This document shows, piece after piece, positions 35,536 through 50,500 of a stretch of 64,000 bases of DNA. The stretch covers positions 6,346,908 through 6,410,907 of the forward strand of contig CM075192.1 in assembly GCA_037577475.1 (NCBI GenBank). The letters run 5' to 3'. The stretch comes from Chaunax sp. Z400 (taxonomy: Eukaryota; Chordata; Actinopteri; Lophiiformes; Chaunacidae). Position 1 is the first letter of the stretch. Every line of letters begins with the position of its first letter. Both the position numbers and the translations under genes were made by a program. The notes below the pieces were generated by a model that worked only from the letters and a program-made list of their open reading frames with translations, was not told the origin of the DNA and made no database searches.

Positions 35536-38500
35536 GTAAGTGGAAGTGCATTTCAAAATTTTCTGGGGCTGGGTCTTGGGAGCAGCGTGCTATTTTGTAC
35601 GCTAAGTTGAAGGGTTTCTATTCAGTTCAAAGTTAGCAAGCTTGTACAGTAGGTAATGCATTGTAACCTGGTGTGATATTTTTCCGGTTACAATGATATA
35701 TCATCACACCATAATTTAGCTTTGTTGCTATATTAAAAGGTCTTCAAAAACAAAACAGCGTGGTGGACAGAAGTTGCATCATCTCAGCCCAGTAAATGGT
35801 TAACGTTGTTTAAATCAATTTAAGCTAGCCTACGCTGATAACCTTTTATGTGACGATCTTTTAACATTAGCAAAGTCCGCCCATCACCTGACTTAATCTA
35901 GCCTAATTTAATGTCTGAGGCTGGATGTTAAATTGTATCCGGTGTGTCAGCTAGCTAATCGAGGGTGCAATCTTGGTTTAGGTTAATCTATAATCTCAAA
36001 CCAGTATGTTACAGTGAGGTATGTTTCGTCAATTATTAATTGACTGGTCACGCTTATGCTAATGCTTGAAAATGCATTTCCTTTTCGCGTGGTTGCTAAT
36101 TTAAACCTCGGCTAAGACCCTTCCATCCCCCACACCAGCAGTGTGATTCCTAACCTTAATTCATACGTCACTGACGCTGGTGTCGTGGCACCCCCTAAGG
36201 TGAACGTCACATGGCATTCATAAGCTCTTATTTGTATGTATACAAACTATTCTGGTATGGAGTGTGTCTGTAATGTCAGGGTGGTAGTTATTGAGGAGGC
36301 AACTGTTCCCTTGGGTTAAAATTGGTTATTATTCCCAAATACCAGGCATTGAAATAAGTTGCAAGTTTTTCAATATTCATTTGAGCTAATTCTATCTTTA
36401 TTATTGTGAGAATCTATCATTTTATTCTGTTGTAATTTCATTACTGGCATAGTTGTACAATTACGACTAATTGTGAATTTCCCCACTGTGGGACTGATAA
36501 AGGGATATCTTATCTTATCTTACCTCTGCCAATCCCTCTGCAAGTTGCTAAGATTTGTGAAAGTATCTCAATTGTTATTTGTCATTAAAAGACTGGTACT
36601 ACTGAAACATTTCTGGAACTGAATGTTCTAGAATAAGTAATCTGTGTATTAGTTTTTTTTAAGTATTGCCTCTAAATTTGCCATTTGTCTACTCCTACTG
36701 CTTTTTTGTCTTTACAAAACTTGGTTCCCTTGTACTTGATCATAAAGTGCAGAAACTCCAGAGAGAATCTAGAATATCCAAATAGTTTTTCCCTATTTGT
36801 CTATTTTGTAGACAACCTCTTAATCAAACATAATGAATTAAAGCAATTGCTGAAATGCCTAATTGTGGATTTCAGTAACATGTGCAATTCAGTATTACAC
36901 ATTAATTAATCTATTTAAGTATTTAAGTACTAATAGTTTGGTTAGCACAGTGAGCCAATCAGATGTCTGCATTAGTGACAAGCCCTCTCATGTGTCCCAG
37001 TCAAAAGGTCACTGTGGGATGATGGGAATTCCTTAGGTACTGTATGTCTGAATAAGATGAGGGATTGTAAACTGTTAATAAATGATGCTGTTGATGGATG
37101 TAGTGGAAGCCACAGTGTTGTCATTTTCCAGGAAAGGCTAAGTTCATCGGTGAACTCCTGGTGCCTGTCGCTCCCTTCGATCAGAAGTCTGGACGTGAGG
37201 CTTGGACAGTTGCATTTGCACCCAATGGTTCCTACTTTGCTTGGTCTCAGGGGCATCGCATTGTCAGGCTCATTCCCTGGGCACAATGCCTGAAGAACTT
37301 GTAAGTAAAAATTTTACTGAACTTGAAATCCAAGTAGTTAACTTAACGACAATGATAATAAAACAATAACAGACATCTTGATGATTCATGGGTTATAATC
37401 AAGATTACCTATTTAGATGACAAAAATGAAGTAAACTAATATTATACCTTATTACAGTTGAATGCAAATGTGTTAACAGATTATAGTTACCTTGTTAAGG
37501 ATTATTTGTTTACATTTTTTGGATTACATCTTTAAAACATGGTAATTTTAAAATTAGGAAACTTAATTCATGATAACCACTGTTCTGTTACATACTAAAA
37601 TGCACGTCTGACAGGGTTTCGTAAACCAGTGCTCCACTTTATGTAATGTAGGAAGGTCACTGCTCCACCCAGCTAGATTTTGGCTGTCCTGGAAATCATA
37701 AGTAGATTCGAACTGAAAGCAGAGGTTTCCACACGCTGTTATCTATGTAGTGTTACACTTTATTATAAAGCATGAATTTGGCCTATCATACATGTATGTT
37801 GTGAATAATACCGAAAGCTTGCTTTATAGAAAGTGAAACACTGCATAGTTGACTGCTTTCAGTTGAGACCTGACAGGAGGAAAAAGCACCTGCAGTCCCT
37901 CAAAAACAACCTTCCATTCCTGGTAATATCACCATATCTTAAATTGAAAGTGCAAGTTGTGCAAGCCAAAAATAAAGTTGTTGTCATCTGCAAAGACCTG
38001 GGCCCAGAAACACATGAAAGAAACATCATCCCACATGTTGTAGAATACACTCTGTACCCCTGTAGTTTGTGCCAGTACATTTTGAGAGTGATTTGATCTG
38101 CAAAACTGTAACCAACCAAAAGATTTTAAATGTTCAGAGCCAAAACTAAATAAATAAAGATTTTATATTTATCTACTTTTTTGTTTGAGCTGCAATATTT
38201 TCCACATTTTGTGTAGTAACACTATTATACTGTATAAACCAACGTTTTTAGTTTGGTCCCTTATTTAAACAGATAGTGTCATTGAGATCTGGATGTCTTT
38301 TTCAAGAGAGACCTGTGTAAAATATTAACATAGACAAACAGAAGTTACAAAAAATAGTTTATTTTATTCAAAAAGATACCTTGACTGAATCAAATGTCTT
38401 AGACAGGTCAGTGAAAAATGCTCTGCAGTGTTGATGATTAAATGATAATGTTAAGTACACAGACTGCAGCTGTTGTTGTGATCCAAAACCTGACTGCTCT

Positions 38501-41500
38501 GGCTGTTTTTTGACTCCAGAAAAAAATCTCAACTGAGAATTCAGTATGGACTCAGGACAATTTTGAGGTTGCATGGTAGTTCAAATCATCAGGGGCCTCG
38601 TTTATAAAACTCTGCTTAGATTCCATCCTAAAACATTGCGCACTCACAGACCTCAGAATATACTTCCGCAAGAAAATATTTAGATCTATAAAACCGTGCG
38701 GCGCACACCTGTACGCAATCTTCATAAATCATAACCTGTGTAAATTGTGTGGGTATAGTCTCCTTCCAGTGTTGTCCCACAGTCATCTATAAATGGTCAG
38801 TGCTAAATAACTCATGAATATACTGACGTTGTTAAGGAGCCAGACTGACATGCTGCCTAGCCAATCAGAGAGCTAGAATTAGCCACAGTGTCACTTTTTG
38901 AGTAATCAAGCAAGTTTGGTTGAGACTTCTCAGGTGATGTTGTGCAGTGTGTCCAAATATGGACAGTGTTGTTGATTGTCATATTTTTTAATCAGTCACT
39001 TAAAGCAGAGTTTGCAGAGTGTGAGTTAGAGGTTCTCATCACAGAGGTTGAGCAGCGTAAAACTGTTTTGTTTGGAGGGCTTAGCAGTGGAATATCAAAT
39101 AAAAGGAAACAGGCTGAAGGGAAGCTGTCAAGGTATTGGGTAATACTGTAGACTGACTTGCTGTCTAGCCAATCAGAGAGCTAGAATTAGTAGCTACGGT
39201 GTCACCGTTTGAGTTATCAACAAGGTTGGTTGAGATTCTCTGGTGTTACTTGCTAAGAGCTCATGTTGATGTTGTGCAGTGTGTTAATAAAACACGGTTA
39301 AAGGGCAAGTCAGTGGTGTCTCCAGCAGTTTGTCTGACAGAAGCATGTGCTGGATGGTGAACAGCTGTTGCAGGAGTCAAAAAGAAAGTGAAAGAAGTGG
39401 TCAGACATGAAAGTGGAAGCCAAAAAACACACAGCTGAAAAAAGATCGATGTAAAAAATTCAGAACATGTTTTTATCTAACCAAATATTCTGCTTCTGTC
39501 CATATTTGTTGGTTTTTAGCCTTTAAAAACAACATTTTTACTGTGGTCAGAAACTGTTTGACACACAGAGGAAAAGTCTCACCTCCTGACCGATACACAA
39601 AGCTGACATTCAATTAAGATGTAACAACATAAACAATCCTCAAATAATTCAACCATATCTGCATCAAACAATGTAATGACATTAAATTACATTTACATAT
39701 TTAGAGTATATCCACGATCAGAGGCAGGTTTATACATTATGAAATATATATGTGCTGATGTGTGTTTTACATTCATCTGTGCTTTTACTTCTGACTGAAC
39801 TTTATTTTGTGATAAAACCATTGAGTGTCTCTGATTCTGACTCTACAGCAGTTGAAAGTATACATAGAAATCTGAACCTTTTTCCACATAGAAATTCTCT
39901 ATAAATACCAACGTTTGTGGTGAAAGATGCTTACACACATTTCACCCCCACTTACGCTACTTTTTTGTGTGCATGCATTTTTTTGTATTCTCATGCTTTA
40001 GTTCAACGGGCCATGGGGGAGAGGCCACCAATGCCTTCAGCCCCCGGCATGTTTCCCGTCAGAACAGCTATGGCGGCCAGGTAATCCCAACGGCTGGTGA
40101 GCCCCGTGAACACACAATCGACTGCGGTGACATCGTCTGGGGCTTGGCCTTCGGCTCCTCAGTGCCAGAGAAACAGAGCCGTTGTGTTAACATTGAGTGG
40201 CACCGTTTCAAGTTCGGTCAGGACCAGCTGCTACTGGCTACAGGCCTCAATAATGGTCGCATCAAGATCTGGGATGTTTACAGTGGTGAGGATACAGTTA
40301 CAATTAATTAGCTTAGTTGGTAATTAGATAAGATTGTAATTGTAAAGTCTCTCTATGCTATGAAATAACAGTGATATTGAAAGGCATACATGTCAACTCT
40401 TAACAGATTGTTTGATTTCAAGGTCCCTACAGAAATTCATTAGATTTCTTACAGGAAAGTACAGTTGTTGCCCACAATGTAAAAACAATGAAAAGATGCA
40501 TTTTAGTCATGTGTGTCACACAGGCTGGTCCTGTGATTAAGATGGCCTTGGGGAAGAATAGGTGATGTCTTTATTTAATAATTTCATGAATTTTTGCTAC
40601 TTAATGTTTAATTCTAAGTTTTCTGTATGTATAATTTTTTTATTATGGATTTTGAGAAAATCTTAAGGATTTTTAAGTGAAGTCCAGGGTTTCCCCTACC
40701 ACTGTACAGCCTTGGCGGGCCACCAGACCAATTGGACCCCCTGCCAGGCCAACAATTGGCCCCCAATTTTTTTTTGTATGCCACATATTGTAAAATATTA
40801 ATTATAAATCATAATCGGTCGCGCAACATTAAACATGATAAACAGTGTCCGTCCGTCATGATGCTGGCTGGTTCACATGAGTTAAATAACTAGCTCGTTA
40901 GCTAACATTAATTCATCCATCTGATGTCAGACTGGTAAACTTAAAACAAAAGTTGGAATAATGTTCTTTCAATTCAGTTTTGTGTAAAGGGTTTAAATGC
41001 ATTTTAAAATGAGGTACCTATATTTATTTTTATTTTCATTGTAGGACTAACTCAGTGGAGGAGGTAACATTTGAATATAAATATAAACTGACCCTGTGTT
41101 TACTGTCTGCAGTGACATACTAACATGAAAAGAAGACTGCAGGAGTCATAGCTCAGGTTTAGGAAAAGAAGTGACACAGGACATGATGAGAAAGAAAGAG
41201 AGAAGGTGATGAAGATGATGAGAGAGGAAGAGCAGGTACTGCCCACTGTGACCAGGATAGAATCAGCATCATGTCCCCTAGGCCAGTGGTTTCCAAACTT
41301 TTTTTCTGGGGACCCACATTTTTAAAATGACAAACCATCGCGTCCCAAATCACAATAGGCCTTATCTATAAATTACAAGATTAACAATTTGTGCATAAAT
41401 GAACATTTCTGACCATTTTTACTGCCATCTGCATCATCATATTATCTTGAATAGGTAAATGAGCCATTTCAAAGTGATAGAGATTTAAATTACAACTACA

Positions 41501-44500
41501 TTGTATGTTTATTGAAAATATATACTGTACATATTTGAAATACTTTATAGATACAATCAAATCAGTGCATTTAGGAGGGGTGTGGTATCTCAATGTTTTT
41601 ATCTCCTCTTATCACAATATAAACATTTTAAATAGGCTACTTTATAAATGAGAAAATGCATTGAGTCTGAGTAAACAGCCACTCATGTTCATATGTTCAT
41701 ATTTTTATTTGAGAACTTGAGTGCACACATCAGGTAAACAATACACATTTAACTACTTTATATGAGACAAATTAAGTGCATTTTGTTGTAATTAACAGAC
41801 TCTTGTTTCCCTCTCGTCATTAAATCAAACAGAATATTGCTTGTTCTTTGCGTTCCAGTCAGGTGTACAAGAGGAGAGCCGCAACACGCATATCAGGTGT
41901 AGCATTTAGTCTATGGGCGGTGGCTAAGCTAACATTGTCTGCAGGAGTCTGGTCCTTAGCTGGGTCTTGTCCCTGGTCTCTAGCCTTTCTTTTTTGTTAG
42001 CCAGGCATCCATGTTTGTGTGACCACCTGCAAACTCTGTTCATTACATTGGTGGAAACACCTGGCTACAAACCCAAACCATTCTGAACAAGGCACCGCCT
42101 GCCTGGCTCCAATGCCATGCTATGATTGGCAGATTGATAGAATTAATACGATTTGACAGTAGAGACCAGTGAGGAGTCCCAGATGAAGGGACAGGTGGTG
42201 AATGTAGAGGGAGACAGAACTAATCATAGGGGATGGATCATTCACTGCAACATTTAGATCCTCCTTACGGCCATGGTTACCATGTGTTTCCTTTATTAGC
42301 TGTAACTTCTTCCATTGAAGTGAAGTGTGGCAGTGTGTAATAAATGCCGTTTATTGAGTCATCCTCTCCTTGTGATCGTGTTTTACATGAAAATAAATAA
42401 AGAAAAATTTGGTGCGTGCACCTAGTCTATCAGCTCTTGCCACCGGGCCTAAAAAAATTTTGTAGGCGAAACACTGAAGTCTTACAGGCGAGCATCTGAT
42501 GAGGTCGACATGTATGGAAAGGTTTTGTCAGAAGAAAATCAGGCTTTTCTAGGATTTTGGATGTCAAATTATTCAACAGCCATAAACACAAAATCCACCA
42601 TCACAACTGGGATTTGGAGGAACTAAATTGAATAATCACTATTTCAAGTTTATGGGGCTACATTTCGATATATACCTAAAAGGGACAGTGTGAAAATATT
42701 AAGCTAGTTTCCAAGTTCAACATATGAGTGCATTCCTCATTTTCTGACGAGTTTGTTTTCTGAAACCATCTAGATCATAAAACCTGATGATTGTCATTAT
42801 TTGATTCACTTGACTTGACATAGGATTAGTTGCACTTTGCTATGGGTGGAATTGTCTTAGTCGTCTGATGTGATGGCTTGTTGCAGGTAAACTGTTGCTG
42901 AATCTGATGGACCATACTGATATAGTGAGAGACTTGACCTTTGCTCCTGATGGAAGCCTCATGCTGGTCTCTGCATCCAGAGATAAGACCCTCCGTGTAT
43001 GGGACCTCAAAGATGATGGTATGTAGATGATTTGCTCTTCATTTGACTATATTTTCTATATTTGTAATGAAATGTCAGCAGAACTTTGTTTCTTCACCTG
43101 AGAACATCCATTTGACAATATAAATAGTCCAAACATGGAAGCTGTCCCTTTGCATACTACCAGCACATGCATTCCTTTCATGTGTCAGATAACATGTTTT
43201 ACTGTTAAAGAGTTCATAGTCCAACATGAAAAAGTAAATAAGTCTTGCCCCCGTTTTCTCAAATCAAAGGAGAATTCTAGTATTAGCTCTTTTTTTTGTC
43301 AACAAATCCCACGAAAAGAACAAAACCAATAAATCTTACAAAGTATGACTTAGTAAATCTGCCACTGAAAATGGTAATGTACCATTACCTCCTGGTAGAG
43401 TAATATTCACTGTAAAACACAGTTGGTTTTGAATAATGGCTGACAGTTATTGACCTCTGAGTGGTTGACAAGATAGGAATACAGTCTTGACTGACAGACT
43501 CAATCAAGGCGTCATGACTTACCAGTGGACGGCTTATAACAACAACTGTTTTCAAGTTTTCAACACAGACTAATGGATAATTAATCACTAAAAACATTCA
43601 GTGTGTGTTGGCTAACTTTTTTCAGGCTCAACAAGGCTCAACACAGCTGAGTTACTACCTGTGCCACAGAGACAAAGACACTTTTAAACCCAGTATGGGG
43701 TCAAATATTTGAATAGTCATTAATTAATAAAGATTGATGAGTATACATGATTATAGTTAGTCATTAAAATGTTTTTCCCATGTTTTTACCTGTGCCTGGT
43801 AGCAATGCAGTACTACCCGCCACAGGGTAGTACTGCACTATATTATCCGTAATGCACTACATTACGGATTGGTATATATATTACATTACGGATTGGTATG
43901 TATATTGGATTTGCTTGATATGCCCATCCCGAGTACGGGGATGTAGCAGGGATCTGCCGGCTCACTTCACTGGTGACAGGAGCCAGAGTTTTCACAGCTG
44001 AGTGATCCATCTTAGAGATGGGAAGAGGTGGTGACTACAGTGTTGAGCTGGTGAGGATTCTACATGCTTGAGCAAGTATGCTTTTCGGCTATGTGACAGT
44101 CTTCCCGTTACAGTCAAGAGGGACTTCACCAACAACTCATGTCTCTGTCTGTCTCCATATCATCGTCCATTGTGGAAGATTATATACAAATTCAGTAAAT
44201 ATTGCCTAACTATAGCACATTGACCTACTGGTATAGGAAATGACAGAGGCTTTCCTTTGAACAAGAAACTATATCCATTTTTAAGAGACAATATTGACAA
44301 AAGAAAAATACAGAATAAACCCAGCCTTATCATTTAAAGTACAGACCACAAGAATGATGTGGTGCTAAAATGTTTTTGTGGGAAATGTCGAAGAAGTATG
44401 ACTCTAATTACGTGAGCGTCTTTATTAGATTTCATCTCACATGGCCATGGCATCATTTGTTTGATTTAGAACAGTGAACTTTATTGCATGTCATACCGCC

Positions 44501-47500
44501 CCTCTCAATGCCTCTGTACTTTCTGCTGTAAAATAAAGACAGAAATACCAAAAACTCTTTGCAAGAAGTGTTACTCATATGTGTGGTTTTGACAGTGAAA
44601 AAACATGAAATACTGCTTCATCTGCAATGTTTTTTTGTATCTTGTAGGTAATATGGTGAAGGTTTTGCGTGGACATCAGAATTGGGTCTACTGCAGCGCT
44701 TTCTCCCCTGATTCCTCCATCCTCTGCTCAGTCGGGGCTGGCAAAGCAGTACGTATATCAGTTCCTTTTTACTTATAGTTTTGGCTTTGCTAGCTAATCA
44801 GTGTGCACTTGCTTGTGACGAGTTTTGCTCAATCAGCCTTCAAATGAAAAAAAAAAAAAAAAAACTACCCAACTTTCCATTTCCACGTTAACAATAATAA
44901 GTTGAGTTATGTGCTCCAAGATTCTGTTTGTCCTTTGTTTGCAGTGGATAAAAAGCTTTTGGTGTTCTGACGTTTGCCACTACTGTTAAATATAAGTACA
45001 TTTCCATCATATAATTCAGATACCACTGAAAAGTAGTTATGTTGAATGTGGAAAAGCAAAGCTACACCTTTAAATAAGCACACAACGGGGGAATCTACTA
45101 AAAGAAATACTCATTTGGAGTTTTCCAAACAATTCTAAGCTTTTCCTATTATCAAAGTTCATACAAGAAAAATATTTCCTTTAAATTGTTTTATCGAGAA
45201 ATGCAGGACTTTCTGCAGCCTTTAAGGCAAGCATGTGTTTTGATATTAATTCCACAGACTGGGCACTCTTAGTTTACCTTGAATCCAGTTTGCAGCTCTA
45301 GATCATTCATGGTGATATTGGTAGGCATGGCAGTACCTTGGTTGGGCTGTGTGTGTCCCTACAGTGTGTGTCTTGCTCTTCCTGTCACAGGTGGTGGCAG
45401 AGCTCAGTTTGTGATTGGTTTTGAACGGAGCGCCGCGCTGACATTTTGAGCAGCCGGTGTAAACCAGGGACGCACAGTGCCCAAAGGCCGGGCTAGAGCA
45501 GTCTGGCACCTGACCTGCAAGGTCAACCTGTACGTAGGTGCTGCTCCGTGTTTGTCTACCTATGCTGTCGTAGTTCCTCTATTTATTTTGATTTCAGTTT
45601 ATAACGTTAAACTGGTTATTTAACAATCCAGGTAAATGCTTGTTTAGCCTTTCTACTGTTGACAGCAATGGTGGAACAACTATAAAATATTCTGTATTTC
45701 AACCACATTTGTCCACCAGCTTAGAAATCCAACACGTAAAATGATGCTAATGTTGTAACTTGAATTAGGAAACTAGAAAATAACCATTGGACTATTGCCA
45801 ACTAGGAAATCACAATATAAAGATCTAGCTTGTACAGATAAGTCGAAAGCCACTCAAGAAAGTGAACTATTAGCCTGCATGTGACTGTTAGAAGATTTTT
45901 CTGTAAATTATTAATTTCAGTTGTTTACCAGCAGTGTTTACAGCACTTTTAAGAATTTTCAGTTTCTACCAAAGACTGACCAGTTGCAGTTGTATAATTG
46001 AACAGTTGTCAGATGATGCACATACAAATTAATACACTGCTCAAAAACATTAAGGGAACACACACACATCAGATCTTGATGAACAAATTATTCAAGTTGA
46101 TAATTTTTACTGATGTACATTGTTTAATTTGTTGAGAACAAAATGACGTAACAACAGGCAATGGGAACCAAAATCATCAACCACTGAGGGCTGGATTCAA
46201 AATCACACCGCAAATTTAAAAAAAACAGGCTGATCCAACTTGCATAAATTTCATCACAACTCATAATGTGACTCAGTAGTTTGTCTGGCTCCTGCGTGCC
46301 TGTATGCACTCCTGACAACATCTGGTCATGCTCCTGATGAGTTGGCAGATGGTGTCCTGGGGGATCTCCTCCCAGACCTGGATCAGGGCATCAGTGAGCT
46401 CCTGGACAGTCTGGCTGTACTTGGTGGCGTCGGATGCACCGAATCCAATTGATCACCGATAGGTGGAGGTCTGTGTGACCCTCCAAGGATCTGCCTCCCC
46501 AGACCATCACTGACCCACTGCCAAACCGGTCATGCTGGATGATGTTACAGCAGCATAACGTTCACCACAGTGTCTCCAGACTCTTTCACGCCTGTCACAT
46601 GTGTTCAGTGTGAACCTGCTCTCTGTGAAGAGAACAGGGCTCCAAGCTGGGTTTATATGAACTCTTTTCTTCATTCATTTCAACTGTTGTTGAACTGAGT
46701 TGTGATCCAATACGACCTGGTGTTTACATGCACCACCACATTTAGTCAGAACCGCTGTGTGACATGCACATAAGTGATAGAAGTGACGTATGTTTCGCAC
46801 ATTTTACCAGAAAATGGATGTCGATTGTGTCGTTGGTGCAATTTTTGCTGTTATTGTGGTGGTTTCAATAAAGCTGCAGCATGATAATGTAGGCTAACTC
46901 ATACTGGAAGCAATGAAAGAGACGGCGAGCACAAGAAAAGAAACTCTCTGCTGTTGTCTACTTCTGCTTTAAGGCCGCCATCTTGCAAATACATCACGAC
47001 TCTGAGCAGCAGACAGAACTCTACCAGGAGATACTCCATTCCACCATTTACATGGAACGGTTGTTCATCCGATCGGTTTAAGAAAAGGTTTATGCTACCC
47101 CTCTGCAACCCAATGAAATTTCATTCAGTTTGGGCGTTTTTATTCCGAAAGAGGTGCTTATATGGAGCATTTTCATTCTGATTGAGCTTTTAAACAGATT
47201 TTAATCAGAATAAAGAAGTCCATGTAAACCCAGCTATTGGGGGACCTGTCAATTCTGGTGTTCTCTGGTGAATCCCAATATAGCTGCATGGTGCTGGGCT
47301 GTGAGCACAGGTCCAACTAGAGGACGTCGGCCCTCATGCCACCCTCATTAGTGTTTCTAGACACTAGACAGTTTGGTCAGTAACATGCACACCGGTAGCC
47401 TGCTGGAGGTCATTTAGGGCTCTGGCAGTGCTCCTCCTTGCTCAATACCGGTCCTGCTGCTGGGTTGATGCCCTTCTCCTTCCTGTCCAGCTCTCCTCAT

Positions 47501-50500
47501 GTAATGGCCAGTCTCCTAGTATCTCCTCCATGCTCTTGAGACTGTGATGGGAGACGCAGCAAACCTTCTTGCAACCACATGTATGGATGTGTCATCCTGG
47601 AGGAGCTGGACTACCTGTGCAACCTGATTGGGCTGCAGGTACCACCTCATGCTACCAGTAGAGACAAGAACACTAGCAAAACACAAAACTAGAGAAGAAT
47701 CAGTCAGGAAGGATAAGGAGAGAACAACTGTCTGTGGTCACCACATGTAAAAACATTCTCTTTCTGGAGGTTGTCTTGCTTTTTCCTCTCCATCACACCT
47801 GTTGTCACTTTAATTTGCACCAAAGCAGGTGAAATTGATTCACAGTCATTTGTGCTTCCTAAATGGACAGATTGATATCCCTGAGGTTTAACTGACTTGG
47901 TGTTATCCTGTGATGATTCAGTGTTCCCTTTGTGTTTTGAGCAGTGTACTTAAATTCAGATCATGTCTGTTAAAAGCAAAATGCTAGCACAGATGATTAC
48001 TGTTCTCTGTGTGTGTACTGTATGTATGTGTATGTTTGTATGCATTTGTGTTCTTTGCCAGAGGTATCAACCCTTTGGCCATAAAATATTCTTTTCTCTT
48101 GCAGTATCTGTCTCTCTTCGTAGGCTTCTGCCGGAGGTGGGAGCCTATTGTAAACACAGTGAACTAAAACTCTGAAAGGGGAAACCAGTGGAGTAACATT
48201 ATGTTACCTTAAGTTACTACTTGTTTTATTTTCTCCTTTTTTCTGTAGACTTTTTTTACATGTTAAAATAATGGAAGTTGTTTCTAGTATATTTAATGAT
48301 GTATAAACATATTTACACATTTGTATTATGATGTTGTAGATAAATACTATGTAAACATATTGATGTTAATTGTAATTATCAGTATAGATGAAGTGTTGCA
48401 TTTTGACATAGCCTTGCTGCTTGTGTAGCATGACCTCTTTTGTTTGTTCAGCCTTGTTAAAGGTTGCAAAGCTTAACAATGACATACAACTTGAGCAGAA
48501 CTCGGTTTACTCTGTTTTTAATTTGTATTGCTTAATTTAATTTCTAAATGCTTTATGTGCTTACAGTAATTCTAAATTAAGATGGCACATGTATACTAAT
48601 CCAAGTCATTCCATTAGCTATAACTGTCCTCTCTTCATGTTACAGGTGTTCCTATGGAACATGGATAAGTACACATTAATCCAGAAGCTGGAGGGGCACC
48701 ATAATGATGTGGTGTCTTGTGAGTTTTCACCAGATGGGGCGATGTTGGCCACTGCCTCGTATGACACTCGGGTTATCGTGTGGGACCACCACAAGGCTAC
48801 CATCCTCCTGGAACTGGGGTACGAAATAACACACAAAACAATTTTTATTTCCTTGATCTGCATTTTAAGACTTTTGCTGGCCTAAAACATAATGAACATT
48901 AGCAAAATGTAATATAGAATAATATATTCATACAATAATACTAAATCATGACTCTATAATAATGCTGGATTTGACCCCAGAGGTTCCACTGTAATTACCA
49001 AATAACACACAGATGTGCCATAGAATTATCACCACTGAAAGGTGAAGTGAATATCTGGCAGTCTGGCATGGTTGACAAAGCTATTTCTAAGGCTCTGGGT
49101 CTCCACAGATTCACAGTGAGACACATTATCTACAAACGGAGAAGACTTGGAACAATAGTGAACGTTCCCAGAAGCAGCCAACCATCCAAAATTCCTCAAA
49201 GCATGACAAAGGCTCATTTTGGAATTTGCATAAGATTCAAAGAAAACATCCAAGAAACAGCAGGCCTCTCTCACCTCGATATAGGCCAGTGTTCATGGCT
49301 CAACTATTTCAAAGAAACTGAGCAAAAATGGCATCCATGGCACAGTGGTGAGGCTAAAGCAACTTCATACCAAGAAGAATATTAAGGCTCATCTACATTT
49401 CACCACAACACACCTGGATGACTGTTAGAGCTTTTGTGAGAATACTCTACTGACTGATGAATGGAAAGTAGAGCAGTTTGGACCAAAGGGATCCTGTTAC
49501 CTATGGCGTGAACCAAGTAAAGCATACCACTAAAAGAACAGCATACCAACGGTTAAGCATGGAGGTGGCAGGGTAACGTTGTTGGGATGCTTTGCTGTCT
49601 CAGGGCTAATATGACTTGCCATAATTGAAGGGAACGTGAATTCTGCTCAAGTCCGGACTTCAAACCCCTTTAGATGCTGTGGTGGGACCTGAGAGTCAGT
49701 TTGCGGCTGTCACTTTTTTCAGGCCAGTTTGGTTGACTTGTGTGAATCGTTCAGATCAGATGAGGTTTTTGCTGGGGGCAAACAGTTGTACTGAACTGTC
49801 AGGACCTGTTACGCGTACCTCAAATTATGTTTCTTAGTCCACCCTCCTGGACTAGTGTTGGGGCCTGACATGGTGCCGGTGCCGTACGGCTCATTTTGAA
49901 CAGCGAGTGACTGAATCACCAAAGACAAGGAGCTTCACTTTTTCTTTCGGCCGGCTGTTCTTATATTTATTTTTACCTGACCTTATTTTACTACATGTCA
50001 TAGCAGCTTGTCTTATGCTAGATTTCCACAATAAATATATAATTGAATATATTCTGTGCAGTCATGCTAACATCTTTGGACAAGCTATGTTACCTCTTGT
50101 AGTCTAACGTTATAGATTCTAAAAGAATTTCACAAAAGTCTGAAGGCACAGAAAAATAGTGCCTGATGAACAAGTGTCACACATACGATAAGAATTGGAC
50201 ATGTATCATTAAAATGTAGAGAGTATGAAAAGTTTGGACCAGTTGACAGAAGATTGCATGGAGACTGCTGGAAGAAGGGATCGATGACAGAAGAGAGGCT
50301 GTTGGAGAGGAAAAAGGAGGCAGATGGAGTATGGCTGCAGGAAAACCTGCAAGTGCACAAGAGAGCAAGAGGATTGCACTGGAAGAGGAGGAAGAAGCAC
50401 AGCTAAGACATCCAGCCAAGCGAAGGTTCGCTGCTAGACGTAAAGCTCTAGAAGCCCTCCCAAGGAATGGCAAAGAAGATAAGGCATGCTGCATCAAGTG

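Noticed and set aside
37833..38119. Frames on both strands in wsb1 intron 2
   Set aside because: Overlapping open frames on both strands without family resemblance, in an intron rich in repeats.
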